Below are positions 42,290-53,545 of a stretch of DNA of 64,000 nucleotides, one piece after another. Every line of letters starts with the position of its first letter. The stretch's first letter is position 1. The position numbers and the translations under genes are program-made. Origin of the DNA: Ailurus styani. Its lineage: Eukaryota; Chordata; Mammalia; Carnivora; Ailuridae. A model generated the notes under the pieces. That model was not told the DNA's origin. It did no database searches and saw nothing but the letters and a program-made list of their open reading frames with translations. The stretch is taken from contig LNAC01000039.1 in assembly GCA_002007465.1 (NCBI GenBank), positions 4,384,667 to 4,448,666 of the forward strand, written 5' to 3'.

Positions 42290-43258
42290 GAAATGCCAAA
42301 CCATAGAGTGGTAGAAAATATTCATAATGCTTATTATCAAAAAAGAACTTGTATATAGACAATGTAAGGAATTCCTACCAATAACATGTAAAAAAATTTT
42401 CAAATGGTCAATAGACTTGAACAAACACCTTAAAAAGAGAATATCTGAATAGCCAGTAAACAAACAAAAAAATGTTTAACCTCATTATTTTCAGGGAAGT
42501 TGCAAATTAAAACCACAGCGAGATATTCCTACCAGAATGGCTTAAATTAGAAAGACTGACCATAATGAAAGTTGGCAGGAATGTGGACTAACAGAACTCT
42601 CATACACTGATGATAGAGTTGTAAATTGATAGAATTAGTTTGGAAAACAGTTTGGCATTATCTACACGAGTTGAACGTACGCATACTCCATGTCCCAGGA
42701 ATTTTACTGCTAGGTATATCTCCAGAATATATAAAGATATCAAGTGTACCCCAGGAAACATGTACAAGAATGTTTATAGCAATATTATTCATAACACCCA
42801 AACGGGAATCAACCCATTTTATGAACACTCCAATGGAGAGATAAATTATAGTATAATTCAATCAAGAGAATATACTAAGAAAATGCATGAACTGTAGCTA
42901 TATGCAGTGACATGTTTAAATAACATACATAAATATCACAACCATAATATTAAGTAAAAAAAGCCAGGTATAAAGAATATAAGTTGATTAAGTCTAGAAA
43001 CTTAAGAAGTGTGCAAAACTAACCTGTGGCATTTAGATGTACACTCACATAGTAAAACCACAAGAGAAAAGAACAGGAGTGAATGCCATAAAAAGTCCAG
43101 GGCAGCAGTGACCCTTGCGGAAGGAGTAAGAGTACTGATACTGGGAGGAGATGTGAAGGAGCTGGCCGTTATCTGACCTGGTTGGGGGGTTTGTTTTGTG
43201 ATAATTCCCTGTGCTTCACTTTTCTGTTTGTCATATTTTACAATAAAAAATTAAAAGC
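42290..43258 (+). mobile_element. Old L1 3' end, sense
   Basis: The plus strand encodes ORF2 C-terminal residues with gaps (ENSLA, GISPEYIKISSV, CTRMFIAILFI). It ends 'tcatattttacaataaaaaa' just before a SINE. Multiple frameshifts. Confidence 0.8.
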
Positions 43259-43259
43259 A

Positions 43260-43455
43260 GGGTGCCTGGGTGGCTCAGTGGGTTAAAGCCTCTGCCTTCA
43301 GCTCTGGTCATGATCTCAGGGTCCTGGGATCGAGGCCGACATCAGGCTCCATGCTCACCAGGGAGCCTGCCTCCATCTCTCTCTCTGCCTGCCTCTCAGC
43401 CTACTTGTGATCTATCTCTCTCTCTCTGTCAAATAAATAAATAAAATCTTAAAAA
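43260..43455 (+). mobile_element. CAN SINE, plus strand
   Basis: Head GGGTGCCTGGGTGGCTCAGT. 13-bp duplication AAAATTAAAAGCA at 43247-43259 and 43456-43468. Confidence 0.95.
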
Positions 43456-43513
43456 AAAATTAAAAGCAAATAGAAAATGTTACCCCTGGGTTCAGAGGAA
43501 TAGCCTTGGTATC

Positions 43514-43607
43514 NNNNNNNNNNNNNNNNNNNNNNNNNNNNNNNNNNNNNNNNNNNNNNNNNNNNNNNNNNNNNNNNNNNNNNNNNNNNNNNNNNNNNNN
43601 NNNNNNN
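43514..43607. other. Assembly gap (94 N)
   Basis: Run of N between unique sequence and a C-rich tract (CACCCCCCCG). Probably a C/G-rich or repetitive stretch. Confidence 1.
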
Positions 43608-44221
43608 CACCCCCCCCGTCATCTTAGGCCTTCCCCTTCTTGCTCTCCGCTCCAGCACTCTGGCCCTTGCAGAATTTCTCTCCATTCCAGTCCCTGGGCT
43701 CCGTCTTCCAATCATATCCCCAGTCTGCCTGCTTCTCACCACTTCTTCTGCTACCATTCTGGTCAAAAGTAAAAATAATTTTTCTTCACTTTATTCAGGG
43801 TGGAGAACAAGATCCATGAGGAGAGAGGCCAAGGAGCTGACAGGCCAGGTTGTGTGTCACCAAAGACCGGCATCTTCACAGGTACTAAGAATGATGGCAG
43901 GAGTGACTGTGTGGGGAGAGGGACAGAGAGCTAGGAGGACCCAGGAAACAGGAGTTGAATGGAACGCAAACAGGTTATGGGTGGCACAGTCTGTGTGACC
44001 TAACAGTCAAGTCTGGGGGCTGTTGGGGATCAGGGAGAGGCTGTGGTCTCGGCAAGTGCAACGAGCAGCCAGAAGGAGGCCTTCCCCACTCCCCGCCCCG
44101 TGGTACAGTTACCCAACAGACAGTGTAAAATTAAGAAAACAGAGGAATCCTGTGAATCCCAGAGTCCTACAAATTTTAATCAAGTATAGATAGGTAGCTA
44201 GCTAGCTGGGTAAGCAGTTAC

Positions 44222-44402
44222 CTTTCCTTTGTAATTTTCTGCAAGCAAATTGCAAAGTGTTGTTTTCCCTGAAGACTGAGGTCCAAATATGAACACTTTA
44301 AATGGTGGTGCTGGCATAGGTGAAAGAAGATAGGGACGTGGGTTCAATAAAAATGTTTTTAATGCTTCTTCTGATGAAAGACAGTATATTTTGCCTAGGA
44401 AA
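44222..44402 (-). CDS. AK9: AK9 exon with second-kinase-domain P-loop
   Basis: 181 nt, completing the serine codon begun upstream (AG|T) and leaving in phase 0. Acceptor TTTTAAG, donor GTAACT. Reads FLGKIYCLSSEEALKTFLLN, PRPYLLSPMPAPPFKVFIFG and PQSSGKTTLCNLLAENYKGK. GPQSSGKT is the Walker A motif of the second adenylate kinase domain, with the Lys and Thr that contact phosphate. Only 80 bases of intron separate it from the exon upstream. The two are probably recognised as a pair across the short intron. Confidence 0.97.
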
Positions 44403-44482
44403 CTTAAAATAGGCCATAATCAGAAACAACTGAAAAGAGGTATGGGCAGGTTTTAAAATTAAGTTTTGAAAATCTTACTTAC

Positions 44483-44622
44483 CTCACAGAAAAATCTGGT
44501 AATCCTGGAAAAATGTTACCTTCTTTTAGAGCCACAGGACAAGTACGTCCCCATCGGCTTCTCTGCCATCTATATCTTGGTGCAATAAGTTTGTAAGATG
44601 CAAGAGTACGGAACAGCTCATC
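44483..44622 (-). CDS. AK9: AK9 exon: conserved RYRWQRSRWGRTCPV module
   Basis: 140 nt, starting in phase 0 and ending two bases into a codon. Acceptor TATTAATAG, donor GAG|GTAAGT. Reads DELFRTLASYKLIAPRYRWQ, RSRWGRTCPVALKEGNIFPG and LPDFSV. It is near-identical to recalled human AK9 and forms the first half of the module that precedes each P-loop domain; compare the 1851-2063 exon. The CP motif of TCPV/FCPV recurs in both. No defect seen. Confidence 0.97.
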
Positions 44623-44776
44623 CTATTAATAACAAATACGACACTAAAAGCGTGGGCATAGTTTTGCTAAAATTAACAGTATTAAGTATTTTCCTTTCTT
44701 ATTTGATGGTGCCTTACTGTTTACAAGATAATTTGGAAAGCAAATTTTGGCTTTTTTCTTAATTGCAACCATTCTG

Positions 44777-44953
44777 GGTGGCTCAGTTGATTAACCATCT
44801 GCCTTTGGCTCAGGTCATGATCCCAGTTCCTGGGATGGAGTCCCTCATTGGGCTCCCTGCTCAGTGGGGAGCCTGCTTCTCCCTCTGCCTGCCGCTCCCC
44901 CTGCTTGTGCTCTCTCTCTCTCTGTCAAATAAATAAATAATATCTTTAAAAAA
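44777..44953 (+). mobile_element. 5'-truncated CAN SINE
   Basis: Starts at GTGGCTCAG without the GCGCCTGG head. Perfect 16-bp duplication AATTGCAACCATTCTG at 44761-44776 and 44954-44969. Confidence 0.94.
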
Positions 44954-45125
44954 AATTGCAACCATTCTGTACTTGTCCAAAATTTAGTAAGACAAATAGT
45001 TTTCCATTTCCATTATAAGAACTTGTTTTAAATTTTATCAAGCGTTTTCTATTATAAGGTAGAATGAACATAACGTCGATAGATTTTTGATACCTGATTT
45101 ATGAAAATTCTTATTGAAAGGGTTT

Positions 45126-45550
45126 GGGATGCCTGGGTGGCTCAGTCAGTTATGCATCTGACTCTTGGGTGCCTGGGTGGCTCAGTGGGTTAAAGCCTGC
45201 CTTCGGCTCAGGTCATGATCCCAGGGTCCTGGGATCAAGGCCCACATCGGGCTCTCTGCTCAGCAGGGAGCCTGCTTCCTTCTCTCTCCTCTCTCTCTGC
45301 CTGCCTCTCTGCCTACCTGTAATCTCTCTCTCTGTGTCAAATAAATAAATAAAATCTTTAAAAAAAAAAAAAGCATCTGACTCTTGATTTCAGCTCAGGT
45401 CATGATCGTAGGGTTGTGAGATGGAGCCTTCGTTCCGCTCCATGATGGGCAGGGAGCCTGCTTAAGATTCTCTCTCTCCTTCCTCTGCCCCCACCCCCAC
45501 TTGCAGGCTCATGCATGCTTTCCCTGTCTAAAAGAAAAAAGGAAAAAAGA
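45126..45550 (+). mobile_element. Older CAN SINE interrupted by a young SINE
   Basis: Outer element: 'gatgcctgggtggctcagtc' at 45128, resuming at 45373 and ending in an A/G-rich tail near 45550. The inner SINE lies at 45168-45372. Confidence 0.9.
45168..45372 (+). mobile_element. Young CAN SINE nested in an older SINE
   Basis: 14-bp duplication GCATCTGACTCTTG at 45154-45167 and 45373-45386, inside the outer SINE's tRNA-derived part. Confidence 0.94.
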
Positions 45551-47334
45551 AAAGGTTTGGAAATGTACCAGATTCTTAGCCAATCTAAGTTTTTAAATAG
45601 CATGGTGATACACAGATGGCTTTTTTTTTTTTGCATTTACTTAGCTCTTTTGTTCTTCTTAATTTATAAAGTCTCCCTCAGCTATCCTCTGTTGGTGACC
45701 TCCAGAGAAGTTAAGAACCACTTCTAGACACTGCAGATTGCTGAGCGGGGGATGAGAGAGTTGGGGAGAGAGGGCATGGTGGGCAGCTGCTAGGGAACAG
45801 GGTCCAGGTTGGCTCTCTCCAGCCTTCAGATGTAGATCTCACATGTATCTGCTGGCTCCAGAGACAACTGTGGAGGACAGATGATAATAGGAGCTATGGT
45901 CTTGCCTGGACCACTGCTGCCTCAGAGAGCAAAGAGGCATGCATGCTTCGGGGATGCTGCATGAATGTCCAAACTGAAGGCTGAAGGAGGTAGCTAAATG
46001 TTCAGGAAACTGTTGATGCTTAGAGGAGTTGCATGAGACAGAGAAGCTCCTCAGTGAGCCATATTGGGCTACTACCCTACTCCATGGAGTCTACAATGAA
46101 CTAGGAACTGAGATGGATCTAGTTAAGTCAGGAGGCCATCACTTTTTCCTCATCATCCTTATTTCTTGTCCAAACTTGGGGAAAGTGTTTGACTAGCAGA
46201 TAGCGGGCATTCTCTCAAAGGAAACGTGTTTAAATGCCAAACCATGCTCCTCTCTCGACCTCAAGCCCCTAAGGCCACATGTCTAGTAGGTACTGAGGGT
46301 TGATGAGGAAAAGACATTTCTAATGAGTTTGACATTACAATCTAAAAATGCTCAGGACTGACTCTGGCTAAACAAGGCAGACTGAACACATGTGCTTGTA
46401 TTTGCTGCTTTCCTAAGACTTCACAGAAATGATAGCAGAGAATGCAAAAAGGAATGAACTCACAAGAACACAGGATGGGAGGGAACACCAGAGGAGCTGA
46501 CAGCTGACCAGCATGGCTACACATTTTCATAAGCTAGAAAGCAGATGGATGGTGGAAATGGACTTAAAGTGGAGAAAAGTGAGTGGTCAATGTCTGTGAT
46601 GGCAGGGATGGGTGTGAGTTGAGCTGGGGACAAGAAACAAGTTGATTCTCTGCAAAATCCTAGAGGGATTCAGGACCTGTGGACATCAGGTACCCCTGAA
46701 GGGGGTGACAGGGAGCAAAAGACAGGGGGATTGGTTGAACCTCTTTAAAAGGAAGTGCTGGGGGCCAGAGCTACTCTCCATTTCACTCAGTCAGCCAACT
46801 TACCCTCAATCCTCCCACCGCTTCTCCTTTCATCAGAAGACTGGAGCTCACCTTCTGGAGAGACTGAGACTGACCCAGAGGATCTTATGAGAGGGACCTC
46901 GGACAAGGCAGGCAGGCAGGAGAAAGCTGGCAGCTACAGCCACTACACTCAAGCTCTCCTTCCACTTGAGCCTCTTGCTGAAGAACTTCTGGACTCTTCC
47001 ATGATGTAGTAACTAAACAGTTAATGCCCAGCACAGAGGAGATCCTTCAGCTCTACTGCCATCTCTGGTGCAGTGGGGTGACAGTCCCTGCCCTCCATCA
47101 GTTAAGTCACTAGGCCCAGTACAAAAGGGAAATGCAAGGCCCTTATTCTAAAGCTATAAAGAATTCCATTAAATAAATTGTGGGGCTCTTCTAAGGATGG
47201 ATATACCCAAACAAACTGAAATGTTGTTCATTTGTTCAGATGGGGTCCTGTGTGACTGCACGGGTTGCTAGCCCGTGAAGCCAGCCTTGCCCAGCAATAC
47301 AACTCTCGGATATTCTGAATATTAGCATTGGTTC

Positions 47335-47695
47335 TGGGAACTTCACAAGCATTATCTCATATAATCCTTACAATAACCCTATGTGGTAGGGTTTTTTTGA
47401 AAAAAGATTTTATTTGTTAGAGAGAAAGAGCACGAGGAGGGAGAGCAGCAGGCAGAGGGAGAAGCAGGCTTCCCGATGAGCAAGGAGCCCAATGTGGGCC
47501 TTGATCCCAGGACTCAGGGATCATGACCTAAGCTGAAGGCAGACGCTGAACCCACTGAGTCACCCAGGCATCCCTATCATCCCTTTTTTAATGACTGAAT
47601 TAATGGTGGGGTTAGGCAAAGTTACAGATCTGGTAGGCTTTAGATCTGTCTGATTTCAAAATCAATGCTGTTACCATCTACTGTGCTCGGCGCCA
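47335..47695 (-). mobile_element. MIR split by a CAN SINE
   Basis: 'cattatctcatataatcctt' and 'aataaccctatgtggtaggg' (left part), then 'tgactgaattaatggtgggg' (right part), follow antisense MIR. The SINE at 47398-47573 separates them. Confidence 0.75.
47398..47573 (-). mobile_element. CAN SINE, minus strand
   Basis: 'aaaaagattttatttgttag' left and 'ctgagtcacccaggcatccc' right. Confidence 0.88.
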
Positions 47696-47861
47696 ACCTG
47701 ACACTGTCCTTCCTCCCACCCCCTCCTCCATCCTTGCCTACCTCCTCATCCACACATTCCCCCCCACTCCCTACAAGAACTCATCAGATGTTACAGGGTT
47801 CACTCTTCACCAGGGAATTCGAGTTCACAATGAGGTCTTTCTGTCTCTCTCACCTCTTTAA

Positions 47862-48230
47862 ACCAGTGGTTCTCATCCCTGGTTGCACGGTAGAATCTGC
47901 AACCTGGGTTTTGTTTTTTTAATCGTGGTACAATATACATGACGTGAAACTTACCATTTTATCTATCTTTAAGTGTACAATTCAGTGGCATGAAGTACAT
48001 TCACAATGTTGTGATCATCACCAATATCCATTTCCAGAACTTTTTCATTAACCCAAACAGAAGTTCTGCACCTATTGAATAATAACTCTCCATTCTACCC
48101 TTCCTCACATAAGTAGAATCATATTTTTTTGTGTGTGTCTGGCTTGCATCACTTGGCATGTTTCCAAGTTCCATCCATGCTTTAGCATGTGTCAGAATTT
48201 CATTCCCTTTTAAGGCTGAATAATAGTTCA

Positions 48231-48261
<31 letters not shown>

Positions 48262-49085
48262 CCTGTGTATGTACGTATATGTATATATATCATGGTTATC
48301 CATTCATCTTTTGATGGACATTTGGGTTAGTTTTATCTTCTGACTATTGTGAGTGAAGTGGCTCAGAACATCGGTGTGTAAGTTTCTGTTTGAGTCCCTG
48401 CTTTCAGTTTGTTTGGGTATATACCTAGGAGTGGAATTGCTAGGTCATATAGTTAAGTCTGTGCTTAACATTTTGTGGAACCACCAAACTGTTTCACTTA
48501 GTGTTACGTCATTTTACATCCCCATCAATGATTTACATTCTAATTTCTCTCCCTCCTTGACAACACTTATTTTCTGTTTTTTGTATAATAGTCATCCTAA
48601 TGGGTATAAAGTAGTATTTCATTATAGTTTATATTTGCATTTCCCTAATAACTAGTTATGTTAATGTGCTTTTCATGTGCTTATCAGCCATTTGTAAATC
48701 TTTGGAGAAATGTCTATTTAGGTCTTTGTGCATTTTTGCATTGGGTTGTTTTATTATTATTGAGTTGTAGGAGTTCTTTATATGTTCTGGATATTAATCC
48801 CTCATCAGATACATGATTCACAAATATCCTTTCCCATTCTGTGGGCTATTTTTTCACTCCATTGACAGTGTCCTTTGATGAACAAATATCTTTCATTTTG
48901 ATGGAATCCAACTCATCTATTTTTTTCTTTTGTTGCTTCTTTGATATAACTTTGATATCCTGTTTTAATTAATGTCAGAGTCCTATTCCAGATTCTGTTT
49001 TAACTGGTCTGGGCATTAATATATTTGAAGAGCTTCCTACATGATACCACTGGGCTGTCAGGGCTAGGAATCATTGCTTTAAACT
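47862..49085. mobile_element. hAT-Charlie MITE (MER20-like) split by an L1
   Basis: Left part 'accagtggttctcatccctg' and 'cacggtagaatctgcaacct' at 47862-47910. Right part 'aactggtctgggcattaata' and 'gggctgtcagggctaggaat' at about 49000-49085. An antisense L1 separates them. Confidence 0.65.
47912..48990 (-). mobile_element. 5'-truncated L1, antisense, inside the MITE
   Basis: Poly-T, then L1 3' UTR and ORF2 antisense: 'gtgtacaattcagtggcatg', 'aaggctgaataatagttcag', 'ggtatatacctaggagtgga' and 'ctggatattaatccctcatc'. A (TG)n tract at 48231-48256 lies within. Confidence 0.88.
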
Positions 49086-49218
49086 TTCCCATTACATTGG
49101 TTTTCTAAAAATCACCTACCTTTAGCTGAAGGACATCTGTCTAAAGTTCTTTGAAATATAGAAACCTCAAGTTTAATCAATCTTGATCAATCAAGCTCCC
49201 TTGGTGTCCCAAATTTTA

Positions 49219-49247
49219 TTTATATAATTTTTAAAAAGATTTTATTT

Positions 49248-49297
<50 letters not shown>

Positions 49298-49456
49298 ACA
49301 TGTGTGTGTGTGGGGCGGGGGAGGGCAAAAGGAGAGGGAGAATCAGGATTCCCACTGAGCAGGGACCCCAGTGTGGGGCTCGATCCCAGGACTCCAAAAT
49401 CATGACTCGAGCAGAAGGCAGAGGCTTAACTGACTGACCCACCCAGACACCCCTCA
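49219..49456 (-). mobile_element. CAN SINE with (GA)n expansion
   Basis: 15-bp duplication GTGTCCCAAATTTTA at 49204-49218 and 49457-49471. A (GA)n run of about 20 units occupies 49253-49292, followed by a short (TG)n. Confidence 0.93.
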
Positions 49457-49471
49457 GTGTCCCAAATTTTA

Positions 49472-49668
49472 AAGTAGGGGTTCTTAAACTTAAGTGGGTA
49501 TAGGAATCCTCTATGGATCTTGTAAAAATACATTTCTAGGGCCTACCTCCAGACATTCTAGTTCAATCAGTCTGGAATCTCAGCCTAAGGAATCTGTATT
49601 TGTAGGATGCTTCCTAGGTGATTCTTTTGGAGATCATCTGAGCTGTCAGGGAGAAACACTGCTTAAAA
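49472..49668. mobile_element. MER5A-like hAT MITE
   Basis: 'ggggttcttaaacttaagtg', 'ttctagttcaatcagtctgg' and 'cctaggtgattcttttggag' are old hAT-Charlie MITE phrases. Confidence 0.6.
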
Positions 49669-49812
49669 GTTATGAATAATTACCCCAGTATACATAGTCA
49701 TAACTTCTGCCCTTTCATGAAAAACAGGGCCGGCATCTTTAGTCATGTATCTTATGAACTATAACCTTAGGCCTATGCATACTATATATATATATATATT
49801 TTTTTTATATAG

Positions 49813-49895
49813 GCTCCATGCCCTGTGTGGGCTTGAACTCACAACCCTGAGATCAAGAGTCACATGCTCTACTGACTGAGCCACTAGGCACCCCA
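49813..49895 (-). mobile_element. Short old CAN SINE remnant
   Basis: 'ctgagatcaagagtcacatg' and 'actgactgagccactaggca'. A TA repeat (49784-49798) precedes it. Confidence 0.8.
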
Positions 49896-50097
49896 CATAC
49901 AATAATTTCTAAGGACAATTTTTCTATCTAATAAACTCCCCCAGATTTTATGGATATTTTAAATTTTTTCTCTCATGATGACCCGGAAGAGGAGGCTCAG
50001 CATACAGACTCTGGTCAGGCCCACCTTTCTTCCTCTTCAGCACTAGATAACTGAAGTCCCAGTACATACTGCAACTGTGCTTAAGATGTAGGGATGA

Positions 50098-50296
50098 GGG
50101 CGCCTGGGTGGCTCAGTGGGTTAAGGCCTCTGCCTTCGGCTCAGGTCATGATCTCAGGGTCCTGGGATCGAGGCCCGCATCGGGCTCTCTGCTCAGCGGG
50201 GAGCCTGCTTCCTCCTCTCTCTGCCTGCCTCTCAGCCTACTTGTGATCTCTCTCCCTCTGTGAAATAAATAAACAAAATCTTTAAAAAAAAAAAAA
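50098..50296 (+). mobile_element. Young CAN SINE, plus strand
   Basis: Perfect 15-bp duplication AAGATGTAGGGATGA at 50083-50097 and 50297-50311. Head GGGCGCCTGGGTGGCTCAGT. Confidence 0.96.
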
Positions 50297-50473
50297 AAGA
50301 TGTAGGGATGACACAGCCCAGGATCACAAAGTAACTTCTTCCTTCAAAGATTATTTTATTTGAATTATGGTATCTATTTATGATTCTTGTATTTGTTTTT
50401 CAATTTCTATCCATATAGGTGAAACTAAACTTCTCAGAGTGGATCAAATCCTCCAATTAAAGGCCTGGGAATG

Positions 50474-50685
50474 GGGTGCCTGAGTGGATCAGTCAGGTAG
50501 GTATCTGAATCTTAGTTTCAGCTCAGGTCAGGATCTCATGGGTCATGGGATGAAGTCCTGTGACAGGCTTCGTGCTCAGGAGGGAGTCTGCTTGAAGATT
50601 CTTTTCCCCTGCTCCTTCCCCAACTAGTGCTCATTCTTTCCCTCTCTCGCTCTAAAATAAATAAAATCTTATCCTAAGAAAAGGG
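50474..50685 (+). mobile_element. Older CAN SINE, plus strand
   Basis: 'ggggtgcctgagtggatcag' head, 'taaaataaataaaatcttat' tail; diverged. Confidence 0.85.
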
Positions 50686-51120
50686 CCTGAGAGCTTTTTT
50701 AGCTCTTAGTAATTATAATTTGATCATCGTCACATCCATAATACATCAGTGTCAAGAACACAGTAGTTATTTAAAAAATGGGTTGAAAGATTGAAGGAAT
50801 AAATGAGTGCTTGTAGAGTTGAGGGCTTTTATGCCTTTGCTTCCTTTGGCATTGCAAAATTTTAAAAATGAACTTGGGTATCTTTCTCATTATTCTTGTG
50901 GCTAATTATTCTGATTTTATTGTCTTTGTTTTGAAACTTTTCTGTAGTGTTCACAAAAATATTGTCTAATATTATAGCTTCTCCCTAAAAATGAAATCCA
51001 TCTTTATGAAAGGTACCTTAAAACTCCTTTTATACTTTGAAAGGATACATTAAATTATGGTCACAACATGTAGTGAAAAGTGAACACTTTTCATATAGTG
51101 AACAGTCAAAAATAACTTAC

Positions 51121-51219
51121 ATTTTCCATTATGTCAGTAATTTCTTCCTCTGCACTCTGAAGTTTAGTTAAAACAGCTGCTCTTTTTAGGTTCAGATATT
51201 TAAGTCGGTCCATAACTGT
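51121..51219 (-). CDS. AK9: AK9 exon: MDRLKYLNLKRAA linker helix
   Basis: 99 nt, 33 codons, phase 0 at both ends. Acceptor AAATTTAG, donor GTAAGT. Reads TVMDRLKYLNLKRAAVLTKL then QSAEEEITDIMEN. It differs from recalled human AK9 (IVMDRLKYLNLKRAAILTKL) by only a few residues. It encodes a charged helical connector between kinase domains 1 and 2. Both splice sites are strong. Confidence 0.97.
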
Positions 51220-51309
51220 CTAAATTTGTTAAAGAACAAATATTTAAACACATTGACATTTGAACATCTCAAATATTCTGAAAAAGTGATGAGCTTATGC
51301 ACAGACTAC

Positions 51310-51610
51310 TTCCTTGCCTCTACCTTCTGGTGGTTTGCTGGCAATCTTTGGTGTTCCCTGGCTTGTAGATGTATCACTCTATTCTCTACCTTTGTTATCA
51401 CATAGCCATCTTTTCCCTATGTGTCTGAGTCTCTTCTCTTATAAGGATACCCGCCATATTAAGTTAGGGTCCAGCCTAATGCAGTATGAATTCACCTTAA
51501 CTTGTTTATATCTGAAAAGATCCTATTTCCCAATAAGGTCACATTCATAGGTATTGGAAGTCAGGACTTCAACATATCTTTTGGGGGAACACAATTCAAC
51601 CCATAAAGTT
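51310..51610 (-). mobile_element. MaLR-like LTR fragment, antisense
   Basis: 'cccaataaggtcacattcat', 'gtcaggacttcaacatatct' and 'acacaattcaacccataaag' follow the reversed MaLR/MST pattern. Confidence 0.6.
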
Positions 51611-51629
51611 TGCCCTCTGGTCCCCAAAT

Positions 51630-51930
51630 ATTCATGTCCTTAGAGGTCTAGCTCTGTGGGACCTGTTATGGTAGAGGGAATACAGCCATGTCAAGATGGA
51701 GGCAGAGATTGGAGTTATACGGCCATGATCCAAGAGATGCCTGGGACCAGCAGAAGCTGGAAGAGGCAATGTTGGATCATCCTCTAGAGGCTTTGGAGGG
51801 AGCAGGGCCCTACCAACACCTTGATTTTTTATTTTTAGCCTCCAGAACTATAAGAAAATAAGTTTCTCTCATTTTAAACCACCTAATCTGTGGTACTTGC
51901 TATGGCAGAATTAGAAACTCATAGGGACAC
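51630..51930 (+). mobile_element. MLT1-like LTR
   Basis: 'catgtcaagatggaggcaga', 'ctaccaacaccttgattttt' and 'gcctccagaactataagaaa' are MLT1 phrases in sense. Confidence 0.8.
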
Positions 51931-52664
51931 CTTGCAGAAGGATACGAAACATCGACTCTGAGGTGAGAGATGATGGATCGACAAAGTTCTGATGGAGAAG
52001 GTAATCTGTGGTAAATTGTATTACTTGTTCATAATTTATCCTTCCCTCCCTTCACTTGTTAAGTCCCTAGCTCCCTGTGGGTAGAATACACTTCCCTAGC
52101 CCACTGGTATTGAGTATCTCCATGTAACTTGTTTCGGCCAATGGAATGGGCAGAAAGGCCAGAGTGCCACTGGCAAATGAGGCCTGACAAGGCTTGGCAA
52201 GTTTCAACCAGGCCTATCAGAGCTTCTGCCCTCTACCTTGAGAAAAGTGTGTCTTGTGTTGTAAAATCCAAATTCTGGATATATTTTGAAGGAAAAGCCT
52301 GCCTGGATGTGAGATGTGAGAAACACAGAAGAGCAGCTTGAAGAGTGCATTTGACACTTAGCAAGATGGGAAAACTGTGGGAGAAGTGTACCTGGGGCAG
52401 GTGGTTTTTCTTGTGCACTTAGATCTGAGATAACCAGTAGGCATCCAGTCAATTGTATACACTGAGTAGCAGTTGATTCTACAGGTGTGGAATTCAGGAG
52501 AAAGGTCTGGGATAGAAACATGAACTTAAGAATTTACCAGCTGTTTAGTAGGAGAGACAGAGAAGCTGCATAAGGAGTGAGCTCTAGCATTCTCCGACTC
52601 TAGAGGTGAGAGATGCAGAGTGTCCAGTGAGGTAGAATGTATTACAGTAGAGTGGAGTATATTC

Positions 52665-53545
52665 TTTATTAAAAAAAACAGCTTCGCTGAGATACAATTC
52701 ACAAATGGATAAATTCAACTATTTAAAGTGTAGAGTTCAGTGGTTTTTAGTATAGATTTGCACAACTATCACCACAGTGAATCTTAGAACACTTTCAATA
52801 TCCCCCCAAAAAAACCCTTTACCCATTAGTAGTCACTCCACGTTTATCCTGAGATCTCCCATTGTCCCCAGGCAACTGCTAGTCTATTTTCCATTTTGAT
52901 AGGTCTGCCTATTTTGGATATTTTATATAAATGGAATCATATGATATAGGATCTTTTGTAACTTTTTTTTTTTACTTAGTATGTGTTCAGGATTCATCCA
53001 TGTTGTAGCCTGTATCCAAACCTCATTCTGTTTTATTGCTGAATTATGTTCCAATGTATAGATACACCACATTTTACTTTTCCATTCATCAGAATATGAA
53101 CGTTTGGCTTATTTCTACCTTTTGGCTATTGTGAATAGTGCTGCCATGAACCTGCATGTATGTTTTCGTTTGAACACCTATTTTCAATTATTGGGTATAT
53201 ATACCAATTGAGTATGTATACCAAGAAGTTGATCGTTGAGTCGTGTGGTGATCCCATGTTTAACTTACTAAGGATCTACCAAATTTTTTCCAAAGCAGCC
53301 GCACAATTTTACAATCCCATCAACAACACATGAGGGCTCCAATTTTTCTACATCCTCACAAACACTTGCTATTGTCTGTTTTTTGTTTGTTTTTGAATTT
53401 TAGCCATCTTAGTGGATATGAAGTGGTAACTTGTTATGGTTTTGGTTTGCATTTCCCTAATGACTCATGGTAAGCATCTTATCATGTGCTTGTTGGTCAT
53501 TATTTGCTTTTACTTTTCTTTGAAGCACTTTTTGTTACACAGAAA
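52665..53545 (-). mobile_element. L1 3' end, antisense
   Basis: 'gagatacaattcacaaatgg', 'tttagtatagatttgcacaa', 'ctgaattatgttccaatgta', 'gctgccatgaacctgcatgt' and 'tagccatcttagtggatatg' follow antisense L1 order. Confidence 0.85.

Larger units (their letters stand above)
39535..44221 (-). other. AK9 intron with L1 series, solo LTR and assembly gap
   Basis: 4.7-kb intron. Mostly L1 fragments of different ages, plus a solo LTR, a SINE and a 94-base gap. I recognise nothing in 43608-44220. Confidence 0.75.
44623..51120 (-). other. AK9 intron with nested repeats
   Basis: 6.5-kb intron. 45550-47330 contains no recognised repeat and only short ORFs on both strands without a recognisable protein. 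Other elements are listed individually. Confidence 0.7.

Noticed and set aside
42626..42897. Two overlapping ORFs of 72-85 residues
   Set aside because: Fragments of L1 ORF2 in two frames of an old, frameshifted copy.
46342..47009. Several ORFs of 62-84 residues on both strands
   Set aside because: Unique sequence, but no recognisable family, splice or codon support; consistent with chance ORFs.
52129..52521. Opposite-strand ORFs of 70 and 105 residues
   Set aside because: No recognised protein, and mutual antisense overlap without other evidence.
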